From NCBI GenBank assembly GCA_021324615.1, contig JAJPIT010000007.1, forward strand, positions 1 to 41,864: 41,864 bases of DNA, in the 5' to 3' direction. Positions 25,821 through 34,588 of the stretch are shown piece by piece. Each line of letters starts with the position of its first letter. The stretch's first letter is position 1. Made by a program: the position numbers and the translations under genes. The notes below the pieces were generated by a model. It did no database searches, had not been told where the DNA came from, and saw nothing but the letters and a program-made list of their open reading frames with translations. Origin of the DNA: Terriglobia bacterium. Lineage in GTDB: Bacteria > Acidobacteriota > Terriglobia > Bryobacterales > Bryobacteraceae.

Positions 25821-28601
25821 TCAAGGGCCCATCCGCAGGCTGCGCCGGAAGGGAGCCGGCAGCGGCGTCGCGTAGCCAACCAGGCAGTACTGATCGAGGG
25901 CGAAGAGCACCACGCTTTCAAATCCTTTGCCCAACGCGCTCCGCGCTTCCTTGAGCCATGGCGTAGTCGGATCGTTGACGCCGACCAGATGGGAGCTCTG
26001 CGCCGGAGGGAAACTCATGCTGGAGGGAAACGCGATCGAGGATTCCGCCAGATCCAAATTCCGCTGGAAGGTAAAGTCGAAATTCTCTGTCTTCAGAACC
26101 GCCAGAGCGGATGGCGTCCAGGCGGTCTGAGGGAAATTGATGGCCTGGTTGAAGGGCGTTTGATTTGTGTCCGCCGGATAGAGCACCTCGAACCGGCAGT
26201 CGGGCTGCGTAGTCCGCACCGATGCCGCGATTGCGCTGGTAAAGTTGCCGACCAGTGAGGCCAGGAACGCGGTCACCTCCGGATAGCTCGCCGGATCGGC
26301 CGTATTCGTCGTGATCACCGGCATCGAAAAGCCGTATTGCGCCAGGAACTGCGCTTGCGTCCAGGCGTCATAGAAAGGCATTCCTGAAAAGCTTGTTCCG
26401 GCTCCATCGTTCGGGAAATACCACCATTGGACTTCGCCGAATTGCAAGAACGGCTGCAATCCGGCCGAGGCTTGAAGGTTCGCCATCAGCCCATACGCCT
26501 GCTGCCAAAACGCCAGGCTGGCGGGCGAAAAATTGGTTTGCAGCGAAGGGGTCGGCAAGAGAATCGGATCGCCCGCCGGACCGCGCTGGGCGATTCCCGC
26601 CGCCGCGGACGGATCGCCGTTGCCCAGCTCCATGCTGAACGCCGCCGTCGCTTCAATTCCGTAACTTTGAAGCGCCGCGAAAAAACTGGCGTGCCAGTCC
26701 CGCGCCGCCCGGTTCACTACCGGCGATGCATTCAGATCGGTATACCAGTTCCCGTCAACTCCGCCGGCGAAGGACGCTCCGGATGTCGTGACACTGAAAC
26801 CGCTGCTGGTGGTGGACGCCGAAATTCCGATCCCGTTTCCCGCGGCGCCCATGGCACGCGCTTGAATCGTCAAAACGTTTCCCGCGGCGCTGGCCCACAC
26901 CGCCGTATAACCGCGGTTCAGCTCAAGGGCGAAAGCTGTGGCCATCATTTCCGCGGTCATGCCCATGTGGACCAGCTTGGTCAGCGTCAGTGTCGAACCC
27001 GGCTGCGCCAGATCCAGTGTGACCGTCGAACTGAACTGCGGCGTTCCGGAAAACGTCACCGTCGCCGTGGCATAAGCCGTCCCCTGGCGGACGATTTCGT
27101 AAAACCACAACGCTCCGCAATAGTGATTCTGACGGCCTGTGAAGCCGAGCGAAGCGATCATCCATGCCGTGCGCTCCGGCGCCAGCGCGAGCGAATGTTC
27201 CGTGTCCCAATCCGTGGCCAGGGTGATTGCAGACTGCGCCGGAAACACCGGCAGCTCGGTCGTGGGCACGGCCAGTTCGATGAAGTCGAAATAGAAATCG
27301 GCCGCCGCCGGTCCATTGTGCGTGAGCGTCACTTGATGCGGTCCGGCGCCATAGGTTCCCACCGGGTATCGGAACAGGACATCCTCCCCGGCGATCAGCA
27401 GATTTACCACGCCGGCTGCGGAGCCGTCCACTTGAATCGCCACCTGCGCGCCATTTCCCGTATAGCGCAGCCCCAGATATAACGTGTGACTCTGAACGGC
27501 GTCATAGGTGCAGGAAACCGAATTGCCCGGCGTCGAAGTATAGCTGATGGTTCCACCCGAATAGTTTCCCGTCGATCTCGTCCAGCCCTCGCCGGGAGAG
27601 TAGCTGACGGAGGGATCGTTATCTTCAATCCGCCGGCTCCCCGGACCCGCCACTGAGTAGCTCCGATTCGATCCGGTAACCGTCCAGTTGGAAACCACCA
27701 CGGCAAACTCGCTCCGCTGGTAAGCGCCGGGTTGCAAAGCGGCGGCGTACGTCCAGCGCAGTTTGCGCACACTTTGGGTCGGAACCGGCACCGGACTCCC
27801 GCTCCAATCCGAAGAAGTGTAGCCCTGCAGCGAGCTGAAATCGAGCGTGATCCGCCACTGCGTCGGTGACGCTCCGTTGGCAAACGCCTTCCACGGGGCG
27901 TCCCAGGTCTCCGCTCCGGTCGAAAACGTATACATGCCGAAAAAGTTTCCGTTCGCGCCCGCCGTGCTCGACGCGATCGGCTGCCCCGAGGTGTAGTAAA
28001 CGCGAATCGTGTTGCCGTTCGCCGACGCCTTCAGAAGCGCCGAGAACGAATTGATGCTCGCCGCCAGATTGCTGATGATCGTGGCCAGGGTGTCGCCGCC
28101 GAAAACCTGGTAAGTGTACTGCTCCTGGAAAAACGCGAGCCCCACGTAATCCCCCGCCGCGGTGCTGCCGGATAACGTGAAATCGGCGTAGGCGCACTGA
28201 TAACTGCCCGCCACCGGAGCCGCATGGGACAGCAACGGCACCCAGTAAATCGTCTCCGTTCCCCCCTCCGGTGTCGCCCATACCCGCAGCGACGGCCAGT
28301 CCACCGTCGGAAACAATGTCGAATCTATCGGGATGCAGTTGCTGCGCGTCTCGTCGTAAGTCAGAACCAACTGGCTCAAATCGCCGTCGGGGAGATTTCG
28401 AAACGCCGGATGTTCGTGCGTGTTGTCGCGGTTCCATTCAATCACCGCCCAGTCGGCTTGCTGGCGCCAGCAGCCCGACAGGGTGAATCCGCTGCTCGAC
28501 GTACTGCTCAGCGCCGCCGCCGCTGATCCGCCGCCGGACGGTTCGAAAAAATAGCATTGCAGATCCCGGTTCGGCGTCAATTTTTGAAGGATGTCCGCCA
28601 T
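25821..28601 (-). CDS. Large phage tail protein with binding-like and barrel-like domains
   Basis: A 926-residue protein, the last gene of the phage module, so probably a tail fibre or tip component that meets the host surface. Residues 140-255 and 510-615 contain two similar beta segments (DTLATIISNLAASIN/ANGNTIRV and AEMMATAFALELN/AGNVLTIQ). Residues 360-447 look like a galactose-binding/CBM-type sandwich (HTLYLGLRYTGNGAQVAIQV, ending DFYFDFIELAV). Residues 615-920 alternate strand and helix like a glycosidase TIM barrel, with glutamates in AAFSMELGN and QFGEVQWWYF as candidate active-site residues (inference). I do not recognise a named family with certainty. It starts eight bases after the hub gene. 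Confidence 0.65.
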   Translation of the reverse strand: MADILQKLTPNRDLQCYFFEPSGGGSAAAALSSTSSSGFTLSGCWRQQADWAVIEWNRDNTHEHPAFRNLPDGDLSQLVLTYDETRSNCIPIDSTLFPTVDWPSLRVWATPEGGTETIYWVPLLSHAAPVAGSYQCAYADFTLSGSTAAGDYVGLAFFQEQYTYQVFGGDTLATIISNLAASINSFSALLKASANGNTIRVYYTSGQPIASSTAGANGNFFGMYTFSTGAETWDAPWKAFANGASPTQWRITLDFSSLQGYTSSDWSGSPVPVPTQSVRKLRWTYAAALQPGAYQRSEFAVVVSNWTVTGSNRSYSVAGPGSRRIEDNDPSVSYSPGEGWTRSTGNYSGGTISYTSTPGNSVSCTYDAVQSHTLYLGLRYTGNGAQVAIQVDGSAAGVVNLLIAGEDVLFRYPVGTYGAGPHQVTLTHNGPAAADFYFDFIELAVPTTELPVFPAQSAITLATDWDTEHSLALAPERTAWMIASLGFTGRQNHYCGALWFYEIVRQGTAYATATVTFSGTPQFSSTVTLDLAQPGSTLTLTKLVHMGMTAEMMATAFALELNRGYTAVWASAAGNVLTIQARAMGAAGNGIGISASTTSSGFSVTTSGASFAGGVDGNWYTDLNASPVVNRAARDWHASFFAALQSYGIEATAAFSMELGNGDPSAAAGIAQRGPAGDPILLPTPSLQTNFSPASLAFWQQAYGLMANLQASAGLQPFLQFGEVQWWYFPNDGAGTSFSGMPFYDAWTQAQFLAQYGFSMPVITTNTADPASYPEVTAFLASLVGNFTSAIAASVRTTQPDCRFEVLYPADTNQTPFNQAINFPQTAWTPSALAVLKTENFDFTFQRNLDLAESSIAFPSSMSFPPAQSSHLVGVNDPTTPWLKEARSALGKGFESVVLFALDQYCLVGYATPLPAPFRRSLRMGP

Positions 28602-28608
28602 GGGCTGC

Positions 28609-31600
28609 TTACAAACGGATAATTACCGTCAGGTCGCGCCCTGGCGTGCCGGAAGCTGTCGGGACCGATAGGATGTCGAGCAAAACCTGGTTGCCTCCGC
28701 TCAGCGGCGGTAGCCCGAATCCATCCACGGAGTTCGAGATCGTGGCGCCATCCGGGATCGTCAGGGTGCAATATATCGTGCTGCCTTGACGGAGCTGGAG
28801 CTGCACAGGCCCCCCGCTCGGCGCCTCGCCGACCACCGCGAAGATGTCGCGTGCGGCAAGCGAGCTCTCGACGATGAGCGGCGGCGCTGCTGCGGTCTGG
28901 ATCGCAAGATACCCCTCCACCTGGATCGACAGTTGCCCGCCGGCCAGCGTACGTAATCCTTGATCGGCCGTCCCGCCAAACGACACGCCCGTCGACGGGC
29001 TGTTCCCATGAACATTGGTCACATAGAATTCAGCCGCGCCAATCCGTACATCCGGTAAGAAAATCGATTCGCTATAGCTTCCGCTCGCGGGACTTCCAAA
29101 GAAATCTTCTACGAAAGGAACGATCGTGACGTCCCGTTGCAGCGGATATACCAGCGCGCCGGCCGAATGCGCCGTGGCCGTGCTGCCGTGTGATCCCCGG
29201 CTCACCTGAAATTGCGAGCCCCCGTTTTGAACCGCGATTACCTCAACGATCTCGCCCTCGATCTGAATCAAATCATCGATCCCCGACGGACCGGCGGCGT
29301 TCAGTGTGATCGTCGTGTCCGTCGCTGAGATCCCCGCCGCAAGGCTGAAACTGGTCGGACTGCTCAGCTCGTTCCAATAAAACAGGGTCAGCGTTCCCGC
29401 CGAAATGGTGTGCGTATTCGTCAGATCCGTAAAGCCGATTCCGGTCAGATCCACGGTTCCCTGTGCCCCCAAACTCAGCCCAAAGGCGGGAGCCGGCGGA
29501 ACATCGGCGTCCACCCCGCCGCCCGCCGCGCCGCCGATCTGCCACCGCGTCACCGGATTCAGATCAGGAGCGCTCTCCTGATTTAGCGCGTTCGCCGATC
29601 GTCCCGTGATCTGCACCGTCACTCCGTGCTGATTCGGCACCTGAATCACCGCCGGACTCGTCGCGCTCAGCCCGCCGAAATTCCAGGTCGAATTGGCGAC
29701 CACGAAATAGCTCGTCGCGTCGGGTTCAATCGTCCAGGCGGGAGAAACCGTAATCGTCGTCGCCGTGTTCGCGATCACGGCCCGCTCCTGTGCCGCGCCG
29801 GTTCCGCGCGTGATTCTTACCAGCGCCCCGGCGAATTCGTTCGCCAGCATCCCCAGACCGTTGTTGCCGATCGTTGTCGGCGAATAGATCTGCGCCGGCG
29901 CTTCCGGTTGAAGCTCCAGCCTCCAGTAAAAATTCGCATGATCGTAATTCCCATCCGGCGGTCCTTGCAGTTGCGGCGCCGCGCCGGTGTCGGTGTACGT
30001 AGCGCCGGCGGCGACATTCGAAGCAATCAGCAGCAACTCCTGCGGATTCCAGCCGCGATAAACATTGAATCCCGCCGTTGTCGAAGAAAAGCTGAGAGAG
30101 GAAAGCGTAACCGTGTTCGTATCGGACCCGGCTGGAATCGTCGCCGGCACCACAAAGGACAGCGCGCTCTCACCGCCGCTTCCGTCCAGCGCGCTGATGG
30201 CGTAATACAGCGTCTGTCCTCCCGCGAGCGTGCCTCCCGTCGGACTCACTGCCGCGTTCAAACTCAGCAGCGGGATCGAGACTCCCGTCGCCGCGGGTTT
30301 CGCCGGCGGATGAAACGCGGCGCTCAGCGAAATCGTAAAACTCCCATCGCTCGCCTCTGTCGATGTCTCGGTGATTCCGAACTGATCGATTCCATCGCTA
30401 TCGATCACGCTTCCCACCAGCGGACGCGGCAGCCCGACCCCTCCGGCCGGCTGTCGCCCCACCCCCGTCGTGCTCGCGTTGCCCGTCGTGTACCACTCGT
30501 CATCATGCCACTGGGCCGTCACCTTCAGCGTTTGAAAGTTCTGTCCCGGCATCAAACGCACCACCCGGAACGGCTGCCGCTCCAATCCTTCTTTGACATA
30601 GGTGACCGTAATAATGTCCCCCGGCGCCAACCCGATCCCTTTCACCGTCGTCTCAAAATCGATGAATTGATAGCCGTTGATACTCTTATTGAGCTGAAGC
30701 GAGAGAACCCGAGTCGCCTGATCAAAATTCGGCAGGCCTAGCGCCAGGTAGGTCGCCGTCACTTGCCGGTTCGTCAGCAGCGCGTCGTCGGCGTCCACCA
30801 CTGACAAGCTGTCCTGCTGGTATTGATTGAACTGATCTTGAAATTCGACGCTCAGCCGGTTCGCCGTCGCCGCCGTGCTCTGCGACCACAGCCGGATCGA
30901 AGGCTCTCCGCTCGCCTTCCGCGCCAGGCCCGAAAACGCCGCAGACCCATCGCTGAATTCGTACGCCGGCCACCCGCCGTTTAGCGGCTCCGTGCTGTTG
31001 CTTCCCCCGGGCAGCACGGGCTGTTGCAGCGCCAGGCTGTTTTCGACCCTCAGCGTCAGCAGGCCGCCGTTGTCATATGTCAGAATCAGCGACGAAGCGT
31101 TTCGAATCCCCAGCGCTACCTCCGCCGCGCTTCTGGGCTGCGTCAGCACCAGGTTGCACTGAAACCGCGGAGCCGTCACTGGGTTGCCGTTCAGATCCGT
31201 CATCTGGATCGGCTGCGCGCAATAGGCCGCCGCTGCGGCGAAACTCTCCAGATCGACTTCGCTCGTCAGCCACCCGCTCCGCCGCAGCACGTCCAGCAAC
31301 ACCCACGCCGGATTGTTCGTGAACGACGTTCCAAGCGAATTTCCCGACGCGTCGAACTGCTCCAGATGCAGACCATTCAACAGCACTCGAATTTGCGGCA
31401 GTGACGTTCCATCGCTGATTGAGTTCGGCACCACCACGCTCATCATCGCCATGCTCCCGTAGGGATCCCCCAGCGGATTGCCGGCCGCGTCCGTAAAATT
31501 CGGATCGAACGCGCCATTGCGCGTGCCGGTCGTGATGAGATTGAACCATCCCGTCGCCGTCATATTGACGCCGCTTTGTCCCTGCGGGACGTTGATCCCG

Positions 31601-32535
31601 TTCACCAGCACCGCGACCACGCTGTCGATCGGTCCCATCCCCAGCAGCACTTCCATGCGCGTCAGATTCCCGTCATTCCGCGCGAACACGATCGGCGGCT
31701 CATACCATGCCGTCCCGTATACCAGAGGAACGTAGTTGTTATAAATCGCCAGGTTGTCCTGCAACGCGGAAAGCTGCCGGCCGCTCTCCCCGAAGCTGCG
31801 AACCAGAATCTGCGGCGGAACAAATTCGATTCCCCCGAACCGGGACGTAACATTTCCATTCGCGTCGCTTGAAAACATCCCGCGCGCCATGCACGAGGCT
31901 CGCGAATAATCGCAGGACGTGTAGGGAACCCCGCCTTTCATATTTCCCACCCCGCCGCTCAAATCCGGAGAGTATCCGCACTTGTAAAGCGTGGAATAGG
32001 ACCCTTTCTCGCCGCCATCCAATGCTTCCTGCCGTTGCGCCGCGTTCGCCGGAAACATCCACGGGCATAACCGCAGAATCTGCGTCTCCGGCAGGACGAT
32101 GCGTTGCAGGCTCAGCCGGTTGTTGAAGGAAACCCGGAAGCTGGTCTCCGTGATTTCGTCCGGCGGATTCGCGACGCCTTGAAACATCACCCGGGACTCC
32201 GAAGCCGCCGCCCCTCCGGCCAGATCGTAAAACAGAAACGTAATCGTAACCTGCGCGCCCTTGAACCCCACCTCGCGCTCGATCTGCGAAAAGTGCGAAT
32301 CCGCGTTGGCCAGCGTCACCCGGATCAGCGCGGTCCCGTCCAGCCCGTCATTGGACGACGCGCGCAAATCGTACAGATTGTGCTGGATCAATCGCGCGCT
32401 GTACGCGTTCCCGTTGACCGTCACCGCGTGCGTGGCCCATCGCTCCACCGCGCCCGAGCTCAGCGTGCAGTCGAATAAAAACAGCGGCGTCGGCGGAGCT
32501 TCCGTTTCTTTTAAAACGTCGATCGTGAGCGGCAT
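28609..32535 (-). CDS. Giant tail-tip hub protein (lambda gpL-like plus gpJ-like) with Ig-like domains
   Basis: A 1308-residue protein. Residues 15-235 resemble the lambda gpL/phage BR0599-type tip protein: beta-rich, with Cys157, Cys186 (YKCGYSP), Cys208 and Cys215 (SCDYSRASCMARG), a pattern like the iron-sulfur site of gpL. Residues 240-690 resemble the gpJ/GTA megatron hub (NNPAWVLLDVLRRSGW near 407-422, GDIITVTYVKEGLERQPFRV near 639-658). The remainder carries fibronectin/Ig-like modules (LYYAISALDGSGGESALSF, then AGFNVYRG) and beta-rich tail domains. GGAGGG lies seven bases before ATG 32535. The gene sits between distal-tail genes and the 926-residue tail protein, the expected hub position. 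The separate NlpC/P60 peptidase usual between L and J is missing. Confidence 0.75.
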   Translation of the reverse strand: MPLTIDVLKETEAPPTPLFLFDCTLSSGAVERWATHAVTVNGNAYSARLIQHNLYDLRASSNDGLDGTALIRVTLANADSHFSQIEREVGFKGAQVTITFLFYDLAGGAAASESRVMFQGVANPPDEITETSFRVSFNNRLSLQRIVLPETQILRLCPWMFPANAAQRQEALDGGEKGSYSTLYKCGYSPDLSGGVGNMKGGVPYTSCDYSRASCMARGMFSSDANGNVTSRFGGIEFVPPQILVRSFGESGRQLSALQDNLAIYNNYVPLVYGTAWYEPPIVFARNDGNLTRMEVLLGMGPIDSVVAVLVNGINVPQGQSGVNMTATGWFNLITTGTRNGAFDPNFTDAAGNPLGDPYGSMAMMSVVVPNSISDGTSLPQIRVLLNGLHLEQFDASGNSLGTSFTNNPAWVLLDVLRRSGWLTSEVDLESFAAAAAYCAQPIQMTDLNGNPVTAPRFQCNLVLTQPRSAAEVALGIRNASSLILTYDNGGLLTLRVENSLALQQPVLPGGSNSTEPLNGGWPAYEFSDGSAAFSGLARKASGEPSIRLWSQSTAATANRLSVEFQDQFNQYQQDSLSVVDADDALLTNRQVTATYLALGLPNFDQATRVLSLQLNKSINGYQFIDFETTVKGIGLAPGDIITVTYVKEGLERQPFRVVRLMPGQNFQTLKVTAQWHDDEWYTTGNASTTGVGRQPAGGVGLPRPLVGSVIDSDGIDQFGITETSTEASDGSFTISLSAAFHPPAKPAATGVSIPLLSLNAAVSPTGGTLAGGQTLYYAISALDGSGGESALSFVVPATIPAGSDTNTVTLSSLSFSSTTAGFNVYRGWNPQELLLIASNVAAGATYTDTGAAPQLQGPPDGNYDHANFYWRLELQPEAPAQIYSPTTIGNNGLGMLANEFAGALVRITRGTGAAQERAVIANTATTITVSPAWTIEPDATSYFVVANSTWNFGGLSATSPAVIQVPNQHGVTVQITGRSANALNQESAPDLNPVTRWQIGGAAGGGVDADVPPAPAFGLSLGAQGTVDLTGIGFTDLTNTHTISAGTLTLFYWNELSSPTSFSLAAGISATDTTITLNAAGPSGIDDLIQIEGEIVEVIAVQNGGSQFQVSRGSHGSTATAHSAGALVYPLQRDVTIVPFVEDFFGSPASGSYSESIFLPDVRIGAAEFYVTNVHGNSPSTGVSFGGTADQGLRTLAGGQLSIQVEGYLAIQTAAAPPLIVESSLAARDIFAVVGEAPSGGPVQLQLRQGSTIYCTLTIPDGATISNSVDGFGLPPLSGGNQVLLDILSVPTASGTPGRDLTVIIRL

Positions 32536-32538
32536 CCG

Positions 32539-33333
32539 TCAACCCTCCGTATCCACGATCGGGATCACCGCATCGTAAACGTCGATCCCTCGCGCCGTCA
32601 CCGTGAAGTCGTCGCTGCCAAACCGCGCCCGCGCGTAAACCCCGCCCCTGGAGCTGGTGGCCTTGTAATCCGACGGCGCCCGTTGCGCCTCCACCTGCAC
32701 GCCGAACAGGTCCACCGTCGCCCCCGCATCGAGCTGCGCTCCGAAAGTCACCTGCGATGTGCTCTGCCCCAGGTTGCCCGCCAGTACAATCCGCGACCAC
32801 GCTCCGCTCAGCGGGAAGGTTTTCGCCAGATTCGCCCCCGTGGTAGAAGCGGTCAGCGTCACATTCGATGTGCCCGCCGTCCGCGCCCAGGCGCTGAAGC
32901 AGTACTCGAAATTTCCCGGAACATTCAACACCTGCGCGACCGAAGCCGCCGCCGCTCCCGCATTCGTGATGCGCGTCGCGCGCGTCGTCCCCAGCGGATC
33001 CGCAACCCCGGCCGTCAACTGCATCAGAGGCCCGTTGGTCCACACGCCCGCGCCTAAATTCTCGCTCTGCGCCAGCAGATTCCCCGTGGGATCCAGAAAC
33101 GTAAACGTCTGCCACATTCCCGAAGTCGCCTGATAAAGCGCTTCGATCGCGCTCCACTCCGCCGCCGTCATACCCGTCGCGTGCAGTTCCCATGCTTTCG
33201 CTGCACCATCCGGATCGCCAAAAACCCACACGCTTCCATCCGCCATGACATTCACCGCCGTCCGCTGAGCCGATGTCTTCTTCACCGGATACAACGCCGG
33301 CGCGCCCGTCACGAATTGTGGAAAAACAAGCAT
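32539..33333 (-). CDS. Distal-tail-like protein with inserted beta-sandwich domain
   Basis: A 264-residue protein. The N-terminal third resembles its neighbour at 33333-33692 and GTA/phage distal-tail (DUF2460-like) proteins: GMTAAEWSAIEALYQATSGM then TFTFLDPTGNLL. Residues 90-225 are a carbohydrate-binding-like sandwich (SENLGAGVWTN, ATRITNAGAAAA, FSAWARTAGTSNVTLTAS). The C-terminus returns to a distal-tail type ending. Start choice: TTG 33336 and ATG 33333 are adjacent. The ATG overlaps the upstream stop as TGATG and is preferred. It probably joins tail tube to hub and could help host binding (inference). Confidence 0.6.
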   Translation of the reverse strand: MLVFPQFVTGAPALYPVKKTSAQRTAVNVMADGSVWVFGDPDGAAKAWELHATGMTAAEWSAIEALYQATSGMWQTFTFLDPTGNLLAQSENLGAGVWTNGPLMQLTAGVADPLGTTRATRITNAGAAAASVAQVLNVPGNFEYCFSAWARTAGTSNVTLTASTTGANLAKTFPLSGAWSRIVLAGNLGQSTSQVTFGAQLDAGATVDLFGVQVEAQRAPSDYKATSSRGGVYARARFGSDDFTVTARGIDVYDAVIPIVDTEG

Positions 33334-33692
33334 CAACTTCGGTTCTCCCGGATCACCAACTTCACCCTCCCGTCCTGCGGACCCGCAAACTCCACTTCCA
33401 GCCGGTCATCCGCGAAACTGCAGCTCGGATATACCGTCCCATCGAACGGATCGGTGAAAGAAAATGTCCCCGCGCGGCCGCCCTGTTCCTCAAAAAACGC
33501 CTCGATCGCCGCCAGCTCCGATTCATCGAGCCGTTCGTAATGGATCGTCCAACTCCGAAGTGGCGTACCATACCCTGCAAACCGCTGCTCGCTCCCATCG
33601 AGAAAACGAATCACCTGCGTCGGGAAATTTCGCCGCCGGTCCGTCGGATACTGCGCAACCACCCCGGTTTTTAATAGTGGAAACGACGCCAT
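33333..33692 (-). CDS. Distal tail protein (DUF2460-like)
   Basis: A 119-residue protein whose sequence pattern fits the small distal-tail/tail-completion proteins that cap the tube before the hub: FPLLKTGVVAQYPT at the start, WTIHYERLDESELAAIEAFF, then GTFSFTDPFDGTVYPSCSF and a strand-rich end. It begins two bases after the stop of the tape-measure candidate and overlaps the next gene by one base (TGATG). Its position matches gp12 of Rhodobacter GTA and gpM of lambda. Assignment is by pattern and position. Confidence 0.6.
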   Translation of the reverse strand: MASFPLLKTGVVAQYPTDRRRNFPTQVIRFLDGSEQRFAGYGTPLRSWTIHYERLDESELAAIEAFFEEQGGRAGTFSFTDPFDGTVYPSCSFADDRLEVEFAGPQDGRVKLVIRENRS

Positions 33693-33693
33693 G

Positions 33694-34275
33694 CTACACC
33701 GCCCGGATGACGTCGTTCAAAGTCGTCGACGTCAGCATCGCCTGCCTCACCGCCTGCGCAATATCGTCGCTGTGATCCAAAAACGATTGGCTGTCCAGCG
33801 CCTGAACCTGAACCGTAATCTGCGCCGCCGCCGGCACCGGATTCGGCAGCCCTCCCGATCCTTCATTCACCGCAAACGCGCCGGTTTGGCTCGAACTAAT
33901 CCCCAACGTCGCGCTCACCGGCGCCGGCGCGATATAGGGAACCAGCGGCGCACTCTCACTCGAACCCCCGCCGCCCCCGAACAGGCTCATCAGGCCGGAA
34001 ATCAGCGGGCTCAACCCCAGTCCGAATCCCAATACGCTCTCGATCGTGCTTCCAACCGACTTCGCGCTCGGCCCGTTCTGCCCTTTTTCGCTCGTATTCT
34101 GCGCGATCGCCTGCGTGTTCTGCTGCATCGTCTCGATCTGCGTCTGGTTGATCGTCTCCAACTGCTGCAACTGCTGGGTGATCGTCGTCAACTGATCCGT
34201 CAGCACATTGCTTTGCGGGGAAGCCGCCCCGCCCAACACCGCCGTCACCGCGCTAACTGGATTTGTGCTCGTCAT
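33694..34275 (-). CDS. Short tape-measure candidate
   Basis: A 193-residue protein located where tape-measure proteins lie, directly after the two tail chaperones and before the distal tail. Residues 22-62 form a Gln/Thr-rich coiled coil (LTDQLTTITQQLQQLETINQ). Residues 81-100 are hydrophobic (VLGFGLGLSPLISGLMSLFG) as in tape measures that insert into membrane. A Gly-rich linker and a compact C-terminal part follow. No longer candidate exists in the module. ATG 34275 has GAAGGGAG just upstream and overlaps the chaperone gene's end by 23 bases. The role is inferred from order and composition, not homology. Confidence 0.5.
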   Translation of the reverse strand: MTSTNPVSAVTAVLGGAASPQSNVLTDQLTTITQQLQQLETINQTQIETMQQNTQAIAQNTSEKGQNGPSAKSVGSTIESVLGFGLGLSPLISGLMSLFGGGGGSSESAPLVPYIAPAPVSATLGISSSQTGAFAVNEGSGGLPNPVPAAAQITVQVQALDSQSFLDHSDDIAQAVRQAMLTSTTLNDVIRAV

Positions 34276-34588
34276 TCGCTCCCTTCCGCCACTCTGCTTC
34301 GAGCAGCAAAAACGCATCCGCCAGCCGCGCGTCCAACTCCTCCAGCCGCCGGTCGCCGGCGAACTTCCAGGCGAAAAATCGCTCCATCCACTCCAGACTC
34401 TGCGGCGTGATCAGCGATTTCGGACACTCTTCCGTCGACGCCCGCCCGCGCGCCCAAACCAGCCTCCGCGGGCCGCGCAGCTCCGCCGGCAGCCACCCGC
34501 AGCGCCTTCGAACTTCCAGACCCTGTCTCCGGCATTCGTCGCATCTCCACCCGGCCTGGCTCGAGCTTTGAAAGTGGAATGCGACCAT
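34253..34588 (-). CDS. Tail-assembly chaperone, downstream frame (G-T type extension)
   Basis: A 111-residue frame overlapping the end of the first chaperone by one base (TGATG). It carries four cysteines in a zinc-finger-like spacing (C16, C19, C30, C55: WRCDECR, RRCGW, EECPKS) and a helical C-terminus (ECPKSLITPQSLEWMERFFA). By position it is the T part of the lambda-type G/T pair. It can be reached by -1 slippage at the A-AAA-AAC site just upstream, giving a fusion of about 238 residues, or by reinitiation at ATG 34588. An ATG further upstream in this frame (34741) would run wholly inside the other gene and is rejected. Confidence 0.65.
   Translation of the reverse strand: MVAFHFQSSSQAGWRCDECRRQGLEVRRRCGWLPAELRGPRRLVWARGRASTEECPKSLITPQSLEWMERFFAWKFAGDRRLEELDARLADAFLLLEAEWRKGANDEHKSS

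Noticed and set aside
25795-25830. Prophage attachment site or tRNA at the phage/host junction.
   Set aside because: Only 12 intergenic bases, no tRNA-like sequence and no visible repeat. The partner att site would be outside the window.
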